Source of the DNA: Aplectana chamaeleonis
Lineage: Eukaryota; Nematoda; Chromadorea; Rhabditida; Cosmocercidae
DNA length: 64,000 nucleotides
NCBI GenBank assembly: GCA_029168955.1
Contig: JAPDOI010000134.1
Location: forward strand, 558,001 to 622,000
Direction of reading: 5' to 3'
In this document: positions 1 through 11,700 of the stretch, one piece after another
Layout: each line of letters begins with the position of its first letter
How positions within the stretch are numbered: the stretch's first letter is position 1
The notes under the pieces: model-generated
What the model saw: the letters and a program-made list of their open reading frames with translations, nothing else
Database searches by the model: none
What the model was told of the DNA's origin: nothing
Translations under genes and position numbers: made by a program

Positions 1-635
1 AAAATTGCTCAGCATTCCAATGACTGCTTGTGAATGGGCAGTCGGTTCTATTATTTGGAACATTATAAGCCTGATTTTGATTCTAGTTTCTCTCCTCCTA
101 ACCACGCACATACATACCTCTTTTTTCAACTTGGTTGATACCTGTAAAATCAGGATTTCTATGTGATGCGTTTTCAGTTGCGTGTCTTGCCACCTCTGTG
201 TTCAAAAACTCGCTGAAGGGGCACAGACATCAGGCTCCGCTCTGGGGGTGCGGCCTTTGGTTTCCACTGTACCTCGCTAATTACACACGTAATGGTTTTT
301 CAACCAGGCTATTTCCTTCTCTACTTCATAGTCTCGCAATCATACCTATGTATGCTCCAATTTTCTTCTTAAAGCCTCTTGCGATCTGTTTGCAAAGAGT
401 TCTGGGCACATCTAGACGCCCCGTGGCAATCAGCACAGGGATTTCTCTCTTTTTTTTTTCTTTTAGTAATTGCTAGGCTTTCAAGATCTTTGTGCTTCAT
501 TTGTTCAAGACTTCTGTGAGTTGCATTCAGTTGCCTTTTTAATGAGCGATATGTAGAAAGAAGTCATTCTGACACGCCTTCAAAAGGAAGTCGCGTTGCT
601 AAGCTCCTTGGAGAGCTCTCGATATCGTTAAATAC
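1..635. other. Left-edge sequence, no gene recognised
   Basis: I see no recognisable coding exon here. An open frame of about 113 codons at 135-476 (plus) has low-complexity, serine/phenylalanine-rich content and no family signature, so I treat it as chance. A poly-T run lies near 450. Confidence 0.5.
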
Positions 636-1088
636 TTAAAGGCAGTGTTCACGATGATCATCCTCGTTGACTTTCCACAGTAAAATGATAGGGGAGAAGG
701 ATCCTAGGCTCCCAGTGCCAAAGGAACGGTAGAAAACGAGCAGGAGTGGCAAAATAACGGCTGCAAACAAGCGTTTAGGTGCACCAGACACGCCCCGTGC
801 CCCAGATCGCCCCTTGAAAGGAACAAATGGAGACTCAGATTATAGGAATGATCAAGTGAAGGAAGTGCTGATAAGTGAGCTGATCGCTTCATTGCACTGA
901 TAGGTATTATCCTTCTAGCGGTCAATTCTTCCACCCTAAAAAATCAACCTAAACAAGAGAGGGCCTATTTTTGCTCAAAGACGCGTCTTTCGTGTTCTTT
1001 TTAAGCATGCCTTGCTATATAGGGCACCAGACCTTCCGTAAACCGTGGAGATATCGGAAGTGAAATTTATCGTGAACACTGCCTTCAA
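636..1088. mobile_element. TTAA-type MITE, copy 1
   Basis: Begins TTAA-AGGCAGTGTTCACGAT and ends with the inverted copy ATCGTGAACACTGCCT followed by TCAA. About 450 bp, no coding capacity. The interior (ATGATCATCCTCGTTGAC and onward) matches the elements at 11124-11578 (same orientation) and 57184-57636 (opposite). TTAA at the ends is the hallmark target duplication of piggyBac-type transposons; the family assignment is inference from that alone. Confidence 0.8.
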
Positions 1089-1360
1089 TGCTTCATAGAT
1101 TTCGGTAGACAACAGCGCTTGTTTTGCTTCCAATCAAATGCTGCGAATGACGAGGGATAGAAACCTGACTATGACGCAATCACGGCCAGATGTCCCTGCG
1201 TTGGGGCACGCGTTGAGTACCACTTCGGACAATGTGTCCCATCGTTGGGACACAGTGTACGGTGACGCAATAATGTAAGAATCACTTGAATTCCTGCGCG
1301 ACACGATGTTCGTGTCGTGGCGACTTCTACCCATCGCCTCGTGCCACGACAACTCCCAAA

Positions 1361-1859
1361 GCCTTATGCGCTATTCATACTTATCAACGCTAGCGCGTCG
1401 CGCGCGTGGAACATGGGCGTGGCGGTGGAGGATGAATGGGCTGGCGCTGCTTCCACGCATCTCGCACCCATAGCAGCGACTAGCGTAACTACTGTTTAAG
1501 CATGTTCATTATTAGTCCATCATCAATTTCCGACCATTCCATAACAAATAATTTCACTACTATCTTCTGCTACCATGATAGTGAACGTGTGTGCAGATTT
1601 TGCTTGCTCTGCAATCTTACGACCTACTTTAAAGGCAAGGTTCGTGATAAAACCTAGTTATAAAATTGATGAAATCGTGTTCTCATGATGAAAAGATAGA
1701 CTTGGTGATCACAAAAAAAAATCAAAAAAGTGAAGTGTTGAAGGCAAAATGCGCAAAATCCAGGCGGAATGGCGTCGCTCGCGCGGAAAGTATTCATACT
1801 TCAATGCCACGCCCGGACGTGACGCGGTGGTGTTGAGGAGTATGAATAGCGTCTTAGGC
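1361..1859. mobile_element. GC-rich foldback MITE (CTATTCATAC family)
   Basis: The ends are inverted copies: GCCTTATGCGCTATTCATAC at the left and GTATGAATAGCGTCTTAGGC at the right. Inside are GC-rich CGCGCGT-type runs. The same ends recur at 7241-8020 and 61491-61775 and, in fragments, near 4680, 5530 and 43570. Non-coding. Confidence 0.65.
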
Positions 1860-2729
1860 AGGGATCATACTTCCCGCGAACAGCGACAGCGAATAATAGG
1901 CAAAATGATTTTCAGTCGTTAATGATGATAAACATTGTGTCGCATCGCTCGTCGCTGGAGTTATGATCATGGCTTAAAGACAGCATACACGCTCAAAAAT
2001 GATATCTATTTTATGGAATGAATCGAAGGTCTGAAGCTGTTGATACTCAGAGATAACGAAAAAAACCGGAAAAAAACGACTGAAATGAAGATATAACGGT
2101 TCGTTCTATATTGACCCAGAAGTGGACGAGTTGTACCGCATTGGCTGAAATAGCGGAGCTAGCGACCAATTTGTTGGGATAACGACGCTAATGTACTCGT
2201 ACGGCCCTTTCTGGAACGCTTACTATGTTAGAAGCGTAAAATATTAGCCAAGATGACCGTAATCGAGCATTGAACATTGGTATTGAGGGGCGGAGCCCGT
2301 ATCGATGGGCGGAGAAAGGATGATTTTGTGACTCAATTCGGCTCAAATACGGTCATTTTACTCGTTTTCAACTCTTCCAACTTCGTGAGGGCTCTTCTAG
2401 GGTCCGTAAAACCCACTAATGTAGTTATCTCAACAACTTTTGCGAGCGTGTATGCTGCCTTTAAAGGCAGTGTTCACAATAATCTTCAATCTTGAGATAA
2501 CTCGCAAAATCGATTAATTGACCCCTGGGTAGAACTAAAATGACGGAGAATTTTAGAAAAACGGACCAGGAGGGCACCAAAACCTTTACTCTCACCCCGC
2601 CATTTTACTCTCACAGGAGCTGTTCGTTGTGACGATGAAGTATTTTGTGGACCCGTCCTTTCCTATTTTCTGCTTTCTGTTGCTCCGTCCCTTTCTTCGG
2701 ACTCTAACTAATACTTTTGTGCATATATA
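1860..2729. repeat. Dispersed repeats between MITE and mariner
   Basis: No gene seen. The segment around 2230-2480 is related to 61270-61440 (shared GAGGGGCGG and TGGGCGGAGA blocks). The block near 2415-2465 (GTAGTTATCTCAACAACTTT) recurs at 6590-6637. A lone MITE end (TTTAAAGGCAGTGTTCACAA) lies at about 2460. Confidence 0.5.
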
Positions 2730-4007
2730 GGTCTAGAAGTTAATTTCCGCGTTTTTGTTGTTATTGATATTTTGTAAAAAATAAAATTATTTTTATATAA
2801 CGAATTTTATGTTATAATGCTCACTGTATTATCAGCTTTCTATTGATATATAACTTGCTTCACGTACCTTATAAAAAAAGTATTATTTTAGTTTCAGAAT
2901 ATGTCAACTTTTGTGCCGGAAAAACGCCATTTGCGGGAAGCTCTCCTTTTCCTTTTTCATCTCAAGAAGAAAGCCACTGACGCGCACCAAATGCTTGCCC
3001 AAGCTTACGGGGATGCTGCTCCATCCATAAGAACCTGCCAAGAATGGTTTCAGCGTTTCAAATCGGGTGATTTTGACGTTAAGGACAAAGATCGACCAGG
3101 ACTGCCAAAAAGTTCGAAGACGAAGAACTTCAGGCTTTGTTGGATCAAGATTCGGCTCAAACGCAAGAACAGCTCGCGGCATCTCTCGGCGTCACCCAAA
3201 AGCAATTTCTATTCGATTGAAGGCAATGGGGAAGATTCAAAGGAAGGAAAATGGATCCCCTATGAGCTCTCAGAACGCAACAAAGAGCAGAGAAAAACAA
3301 CTTCACAAATCTTGTTGGACCGATTCCAAAGAAAGTCTTTTTACACCGCATCATAACTGGCGATGAAAAGTGGGTGTACTACGACAATCCGAAGCGAAGA
3401 AAATCGTGGGTTAGTCCTGGTGAAACAACAACTTCGACCGCAAAACCAAACATCCACGGGAAGAAGGTCTTACTGTGCATATGGTGGGATCAACGCGGTA
3501 TACTGTACTATGAACTTCTTCAACCTGGCGAAACAGTTACTGCGAATCGCTATCAACATCAACTAGCGCAATTGCGGCATGAAATCGAAGCAAAGAGACC
3601 AGAATGGGCGAGTCGACACGAAAAAGTCATATTGCTTCATGATAACGCTCGACCTCATGTTGCTCGAACGGTAAAGGATACGCTAAAAGAGTTCAAATGG
3701 GAAGTCTTACCGCACCCGCCGTACTCTCCAGACATCGCCCCGTCGGATTATCACCTTTTCCGGTCAATGGCGCATGGTCTAGCGGAGCAGCGCTTTCAAG
3801 ATCGTCAAGATGTCAAAAATGGCTCGATGAATGGGTGGAGGCCAAACCAGAAAAATTTTATTATGATGGAATCCATAAGTTACCCAAACTCTGGGAAATG
3901 GTTGTTATTAATGACGGAAATTATTTTGAATAAAAATTTTGTTTAAGTATGTCCAGTTTTCAATAGTGTAAAAAGCGTAAAAAAACGCGGAAATTAACTT
4001 CTAGACC
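2730..4007 (+). mobile_element. mariner transposon, decayed, 1.28 kb
   Basis: Inverted terminal repeats are clear: GGTCTAGAAGTTAATTTCCG at the left and its reverse complement at the right, each next to TA, the duplicated target of Tc1/mariner elements. The length of 1278 bp is normal for a mariner. The internal frames encode a mariner-type transposase, so this is an originally autonomous copy. The element lies upstream of the potassium-channel exons on the same strand. Confidence 0.93.
2901..3946 (+). pseudogene. mariner transposase, frameshifted
   Basis: The catalytic transposase of the mariner is spread over all three plus frames. The N-terminal helix-turn-helix part (start MSTFVPEKRHLREAL) reads in one frame from 2901 to about 3110. 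The middle switches frame several times between about 3110 and 3370. The catalytic part reads from about 3374 to 3946. The acidic triad of the DD34D class is visible: TGDEKWVYYD, LLHDNARPHVA and YSPDIAPSDYHLF. At least three frameshifts lie before the first catalytic Asp, and the C-terminus is shifted, so no active enzyme can be made. It could still supply transposase binding sites at its ends. Confidence 0.9.
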
Positions 4008-4009
4008 TA

Positions 4010-5796
4010 ATAATATTTTTTTCCATTTTAGACTGACCTCATTTTTCACCGGTCACAACCACCGGGAACATGTTCATCGAATCGGACAACTAGTCCAGGC
4101 TAGAGAATAATGTCACTGAAATACGACGTTTCAATGCGTTTCTCGCCGTTTCTTCGTGATTTTGGTAACACTTGGAGGCCAACGCTTTGTTTTATGTGAA
4201 GAATTCGGAAATGAAAATCATCGAGTCCATGGAGTCATTAATTCCCGTGCTTCACGATTTTATATGAGCACAACTTGAAACGGGAACTCTTCTACAAATA
4301 ATTGACTAATTTTTAAATTTCCACAAATCGCTCACAAATCTCCATGTGACATTTCCACATTAAATCTTCTCCTCCCTCCGACGGATCGAGAGGAATATGC
4401 TCAGGCGGATCTTGTCGCAGTGCTGCCTGTAGAGGCTAAGCGGGTTTTTTCAAATATTCAGAAATCGAAAAACGGAACGTCGAAAACCATCGGAAATCGA
4501 GTAATTCGAAATATGTTCACCTGGATAGATTCCAACTACCCCTGGTGGCTGTACCTACCTTATTGCTAACCTCTTTGACATTTAGGAGACCGCGCGCCTC
4601 ACGGTTAATCCGCACAGCCGACCGCGTGCTCCACAGCCCATTGATTCAGTGGGTTTTAATACCGGAATTTCCTTCAAGCGCGACACGCGCGTGACGCGCA
4701 GGCGTGGCGTTGGAGTATGGATGGCCTACGGGGTATGGTATGCTTCTGCGACATACGTTCGCGTCGCGCACAGCGACAGCGACCGCCTATCGCTAAACTA
4801 TCGCCCTTTAAACTTGTCGCTGTTGCAGTGCGCTGCATAGCAACTGCGACAGAGGAAGACAGGCTTCGGCTTATTAGCAGTTGTCAGCTCTTCGCGAAAT
4901 GTCGCTGATGCAGACACGCGACAGCTGTTACCACGATGGCCTATGGCGTGGCTCCGATGCAGGCCTCGCCGCGACTTGGACTAAATGTTATGCCTGTCGC
5001 CCATTACGGCGACAAAGTTACCATACTTCTTTAGGCCTCGCCCGCGCGCCACGCGCGTGATGCCCCTTCGCCGTGGCGGCGACGGCCGTGGCAACTTTCT
5101 CATCATTGTCATTAAGAATTCACCTCTCATTACATACCGTTTCAAAATAATTTATTCCAGTACTACAGTCTAGGCTAGTAAAATTAAGCCGGGTGGGCGA
5201 CCGCATCGCGTGATTAAAGCAACTTCAAGCGAATTTTCTTACTCTCGCCGACGATTTTTTAGCTCTTCTTTGTATACTTTAGAACCGATTGGGCTGTGTA
5301 CTGGCCGAAGAATTTTGGAAAATGAAAAAAGAGACTAGGAAAACTCGTTTACGATCCGCTTCGACCGCGCCGCGGGGCTATCCACCCGGCTTACTTTTGC
5401 CTTTTTTTTCAGCCTAGGCTGTATCTTCTGCTACAATGACTGTGAGCGCATGTACGGTTTCTTTCCTGCTCGGCAAAGTTAAGGCCCACTTTAATCCGCT
5501 TCGCCATAGCGTCGCCGTGGGAGTATTCATAGTCTCCATAAGCGCGTCACTCTCGTGACGCGCGTAGAAAGTATCCATTCTCCAACGCCCCGCCCGCGCG
5601 TGACTTCCAGCTAAAATGAAAAAAAAGTTTTATACGTAAATACAGCGAAAACTCGAGCTGATGGCGTGTGTGAGCACGCGGTCATTCAGGTATTGAGCAA
5701 GGGATGCTCCAATGCGTCTACAAAAGGAGAATCATTGGAAAATATAATCTGAAAATAGAAGGATCCTAGCTGAACTATTTTCATTTTTTTTTTCAG
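4010..5796. other. Non-coding upstream of the potassium-channel exons
   Basis: I see no convincing exon. GC-rich MITE fragments with GCGTGACGCGC motifs lie near 4680-4730, 5040-5090 and 5530-5600. The missing first exon(s) and promoter of the channel gene probably lie here or further left, but nothing in the sequence fixes them. Confidence 0.5.
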
Positions 5797-8700
5797 AAAA
5801 CCTATTCTGGCCAGTATAACCGCGTTCATCGCGGTAGTATGAGGCCGTATGACACATGGAAACAGGAGTTCATGTTGGATCGATGTTGCAACGAGAAGGA
5901 CTTTATCAAGGAGGTCAGCGTTCTGTTATTCATGTAAAAATAAATAAAGAGTATGAATAGCGCATAAAAACACGAAAATTTTATCAAACTTGTCCACAAT
6001 CTTGTACAGAATTCATAGGATTTTGCTCTAGTCCAAAGAACCTGCCATGACATGGCGGCACTTGCGACATCACCTTAAGGCCTCGTGTGGTGCCGAGTTC
6101 GCGACGTCATAGTAGGTTCTCTAAATAGAGAGCTCTACAGCTTTCAAAAACAGAAAATTTTCGAAGGGAGTACGAGCGCCATATTTGATGATCATAATTT
6201 CAGTTGGTGGTCTCGGCAACACCTCACGTTCTGCTAAACCTCCTCTTGATTGCCTACCTTCTGCTCGGGACCGTCGCTTTGCAGTATTCAGATAAGAGTA
6301 TCAGCAAAGAGGATTTCCCGTCAGCACTTCTCTTCGCATTCACTACCGTCACGACAATAGGTCAGTTTCTGTTTTCAGCTGTTGATTCCAGACTATTTAT
6401 TTATTGCATGCCCCAACTACACCGGACCAGCGCCGCGGTCCCGGCTGTACCGCGATAGCTCCGCAAGTGTGCCTTGATGGCCAGACGTTCATCATGGTTT
6501 TGAGACGGCTCTTCTTTTCTCAAGACTACGCTGACTCTTTGACGCTTCCACCGGCGCCGGCCCTCTACCAGGGACCATACGACCCCAGTAACGTAGTTAT
6601 CTCAACAACTTTCTCGAGCCTATGTGCTGCCTTCAGGTAAACTCTCCCTCCACAGTACCAATTCAGAGCCCTAGCGCTCGAGTGTGCCGCCGTAGCCCTT
6701 CGACTATGCTGGGGCAGCTCCGTGATCATTAGTGTGCCAAGGTAGCTACGTTACAAGGTCTAGACAGTTCTTTAACATTGCCGCGATATGAAAGCATTGA
6801 CGCCGCGTTGCCATCATGCGGGTGGTTCGAGGATGGCTATTGCGGTGCATCGAAGCTGCTAGCCTTTGAGCGAATCTGTCATATAGGCCTTTCAGATCCG
6901 CGCTTTCTCCGTAAAACATTTTGCCTGAAATTTGCCTCGATTGTGCCGCGATAGGTCCGCGACAATATTATGGCGGATCCACGAATACGCTGACAATACC
7001 ACGACACTTGGCAGTGAGACCGCTACAGCGCCCCGACGATGGTCTAGCGCGGATTAAGGTATGCTAAGACTGTCGAGCTATCACCGCTTCAAGCACAGCG
7101 TTAGTGTCGCGATCATAACTCCGCAATAGTAGAGAATCAGCTTCTCTATCATTTCGCTTCAGTACTGTAACCCTCGACAGTGCACTGATAGTGCCTAGAT
7201 AAGACCGAGTCTCTGTCTCAAATATTGTGCATCGCCCCAATGCCGCTTAGACGCTATTCGTACTTCTCTACGCCTAAGCGTCCCTGCGTGACGCGTGCGC
7301 GTGGCGCTGCGGTGTTAATACATTCCACGCGCATCACGCGCTTGCGGAGACTGATTTCTTCATCGGCGACGCTATGGCGGATCTGAATGAGACGGGCCCC
7401 GCAGTTATCCGAGTAAACAAAATCTGTACATTCGTTCGCTATCATGGTGTAATCTGTCCCAAACGAGTCAGCAATCGGTGAGTCCAAAGAAGCAGCGCTT
7501 CCCCTGCGTCTCTGACAGGTGCGCAACGTACGCAATTCAATGTTGGCGACGCAGCATCTGTCTTATCGTAATTCAAAAACAGAATCTATCGATTATCTGC
7601 CACTACCTGCCACGTAAGGAAGAGTATTTGCATCAAGAGTGAGTATTACGAGCATTTTGATTGAACAAAAAATGCAAAATAATAATGAAATACGAGGGAA
7701 AAAGAAATGAATACGTTATAAAATCGATGAACTCTGTTTTTGGATAACTGTTAGACAGATGCTGCGTCGCGTACTTGATTTGCGTACGTTGCGCGCCCGT
7801 CAGAGAAGCGGAGAGAGCGCTGCTTTTTCGGACTCTCCTATTACCAACTCGATTGGAATAGAGTATAGCAGAGGACAGTACTGGAATTAATTATGGTAGA
7901 ACGGAATGAATTGATAATGAGAGTTATGAAAAAGTCGTTACGGCTGTAGCCGCCATGGCGGAGCGAGTGTCTAGCGCGGGGCGCGCTGGCGTTGAAGAGT
8001 ATGAATAGCGCCTTAGGCGACGCCGTATAAAGCCTGGAAAGTTGTAAAACATGCTTCTCGTTGTCGCCTTAGAAGGTTTTTCTGATCCGGTACAGCTCGC
8101 GCGGCTTCAGTATATCTGTCTTTTGTCCTTTTTCGTGCTGGTAGTAAATTGTATGTAGGACTGTCACGGAAACTTCGAAGCATATGTTAGGCTGCTGACC
8201 CCGCGATAAAACGAACCGGTGCCTGTAGGCAAGCGAAGTAGCACAATCGCTGGAGTTTAGAGGCAATATCTAGGCAGAATGCCGCGACGGCTCCGCGATC
8301 GTACCGCTTCGGCGCCGTGGAGCGCTACCACGGTTGCATCCTCGCCATGTCACCGCGAATTCTTTCTCTTAATAACTCATGCTATCAGCATGTGATTGTG
8401 AGGGTCCTAGGCAAGAAACTATCTGAATTTGAGAAAAATTACCTAAAATCAATTAAATAATTTGAGAGTAACTATTTGCAAATGCAATTTTTCTTAGGGT
8501 ATGGCAGCATTTATCCAACGACAGCTATCGGCAAAATGTTCTGCATAGCGTATTGCGTCGTTGGTATACCATTGGTGTTCCTTGTGCTCTCCAACAATGG
8601 CCAATTCCTCGTTGACGCCTACTGGATCATCCGCAAAAGTTGCGGAGGCAAGGTATTTGGTAGCAGAGATTTGTTGATATGAACTGGTAAAATGTGATTT

Positions 8701-11700
8701 CCAACTGGTGGAAGACTTCAGACAAGTGCCTCGAAGGGACTTCCACTATGGCTGTCAATTATGCTGCTCCTTCTGCACTCGCTGGTTGGCGGTTTGATAT
8801 TTAGCACCTGGCTGGAACAGATGCGATTCGTTGACGCTGTTTATTGCAGGTAATTGTGGGGTTTATCATTAGGTTAGCTGTTGGTAAATCCGATTTATAG
8901 GAGTCTAGCACTCCAATCGCATGATCCACAGAACCTGCTGCTCTTTTTGAGCATCGCATTCTTGAGGTCAAGGCCAAAGTTAGCTATAGCTATTTCATGA
9001 CACGCTGCTGTGTTTCGACTTTTAGGCGTCTTTTATGGTTACGCCACATTGCGGCGCGTCGCAGTGGAACTCCATAAGGCTTCTTTATACTTCTACCGTT
9101 GAGCGACGCGACAAAGTGCAATTCCTTATTATTGATCATGCAGCGGGGCATGATCGATATCATAGAAATGCACTTCGCCGCACCGTTGGGGCGGAAGTAT
9201 AAACGACCCCTAACGAACCCTAATATCGAACGCGCCGCGCCGCGTGATCGATTCTATGGAAGTGGTGCCGTGCCACTCTGCGGCGGATGTATAAACGAAG
9301 CCTCAAGGATGAGGAGTACCCGTCAAAATGCCTTTAGCGCAATTTAATTGAATTCCTTACTCAACTCGCTCCGTGGCATCCGAAAAAGTTAGCAGAAACT
9401 TTCGCGCAATTTTTTTTTCTGAGGACCTAACTAAACCAATTCTGGAATTTTTAAACAGATCGCCTGAGAATTGATTGCATGCTTGACGCAACTTTTTCTG
9501 CAACTTTCGAACAATTTGCACAGCTATGACTTTCGAGCAAATTGCTTGAAAGCTTGATGCAATTCACTCTAGTAAATTCCTCACAAGGCGTAGCTACTTG
9601 TGATTATTTTAGAAGTTCCAGACAACTTTAAAGTTTAACGCAAGTTACTCAGAGGTTTTTCAATACCTACCTTGGAACTCTTGAGCAAGTAACCTGCACC
9701 TTTAGCTCAAGTTGTTAGCATGCTTGGCACAGCTTACTCTGGCTGTCCGTGCTTTAAACGCAAAACAAATAAAGGCTTCACTCAATCAACTCTGGACCTT
9801 TTGAGTAGGAACAAGTAACGTGTGGCGTTAACACAAGTTACTAACAGGTTTCACACAAATTACTTAGAAATTTTTGGATAATTCGCCTGTGCTCTAGGAG
9901 CAAGTTATCTGAAGGCTTTATTCAACTCACTCTGAAACTTCTGGACAATTATCCTGTGAGTCTTGCGCAAAATAATTGAAGGCTTCACGCATTTTGCTCC
10001 GGAAGTGGTGCAAGTTGCCTGAAATCTTGACGCAATTCGCTCTGGATATACATGGGAATGTTTTGAGATTTTAGACAAGTTAAATGTGCGTTTAACACAA
10101 GTCAGCCGTGGGCTTCTCGCCACCCACTCTGAAACTTCTCAGCAAGTAACCTGTACCTTCGGCTCAAACTGTTAGCATGCTCGGCACAACTTACTCTGGT
10201 TGTCCGTGCCTTCAATGTTAGTTAGTTGAAGGCTTCACTTATCTTACTCTAAAAGTTTTGGACATGAATCAGCAACGTATGACTTCGACACAAGTTACTC
10301 ACAGAGTCCAAACAACTTGCTTCGAAATTTTTGAATGAATCATCTATGACATTGGAGCAAGTTATCTAAAGACTTTACGCAACTAACTCTTTTCATAACT
10401 TCTGGGCAAGTATCGTGTGTGTCTGGCGCAAGTTATATGAAAGCTCCACGCAACTTATTCTAGAACTCTTGCACAAGTTCTCTGCGCTTTTAGCCCATGT
10501 TACTCGAAACCTCATGCAGCTTTGTCCGGAAATTTTCTATTTCTGATGCCTGAGCCTTTAGCACAAGTTGCCTGCAAGATTGAGAGCATTATGTTCCATG
10601 ACGGCTACAAACAACTTTTTCGTAAGATTCTGAGTTTCAAGTTAATCTCGTCTCTCCCTTTTTCCCATCAATTTATGTATGTCACGTGCGGATTCAATGC
10701 TTGCAACACAAAATGAATCAAATCACGGACAAAACAAATTACCTGCAAGACTGAATGCAGTAATTTGCATAAAGATTTCACGTGACCTCTCAGGCGATTC
10801 TTCGCCCCCTGCTGCCTGATAGTTCCAATCTACGGGTCGGCTTCTGTTGCTATACGGGATATTGTTGTTGCGTTAAGGATCCTCCAGTTGCCCCGCGCAG
10901 TAACAGCAGTGGCCCGGAGATTCGGAGGACGAGCCATACTGTCAGGCGCCTCCAAATCCTGTTTGGAGTATTCGGGGCCGAACTGCTCGAGCTCTTCAAA
11001 AGTGCCCTGGTGAGCGCTAGGCCATAGTTATACTGCGGCGCTGTTTGTCGCGTGAACATTGCCAGACAGCGAATCAAAAGCGTCTGCAGTTCATCTCTGT
11101 GAAGATGAATCCGACCACAGTATTCAAAGGCAGCGTTCACGATGATCATCCTCGTTGACTTTCCACAATGAAATGATAGGCGAGAAGGATCCTAGGCTCC
11201 CAGTGTCGAAAGAACGGTAGAAAACAAGCCAGGAGTGGGGAAATAGCGGCTGCAAACAAGCGTTTTGGTGCCCCAGACACGCCTGGTGCCCCAGAGCCGC
11301 CCCTCGGAATGAACAAATGAAGATTTAGATTGCAGGAATGATCAAGTGAAGGAAGTGCTGATAAGTGAGCTGATCGCTTCATTGCACCGATAGGTATCAT
11401 CCTTCTAGCGGTCAATTCCTCCACGCTCAAAAATCAACGTAAACCAGAGAGGGCCTATTTTGGCACAAAAACGCGTCTTTCGTGTCCTTTTTGAGCATGC
11501 CTTGCTATATAGGGCACCAGAACTTCCGTAAACCGTGGAGATATTGGAAGTGAAGTTTATCGTGAACACTGCCTTTAACTGAATGTCTAGGTACAGATCA
11601 GCGTTTCAGTTTCATCTCCGTATCGACCATTGGCTACGGTGATCTAGTGCCAGTTCCGGACACTTGGGCTCACACGGTGGCGATAATCGCGTTCCTTTCA

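Larger units (their letters stand above)
8850..11609. other. Channel intron 4: tandem repeat and MITEs
   Basis: The intron lies between TM3 and the second pore. It holds a partial GC-hairpin MITE (about 9130-9305), the degenerate tandem repeat (9350-10780), a foldback element (10800-10983) and a TTAA MITE whose right end (11578) is only 31 bp before the next exon. No exon-like sequence seen in between. Confidence 0.6.

Noticed and set aside
704..934. Open frame repeated at 11146-11430 as a possible conserved small protein
   Set aside because: The similarity comes from the two copies of the same TTAA MITE; the frames differ in length and start.
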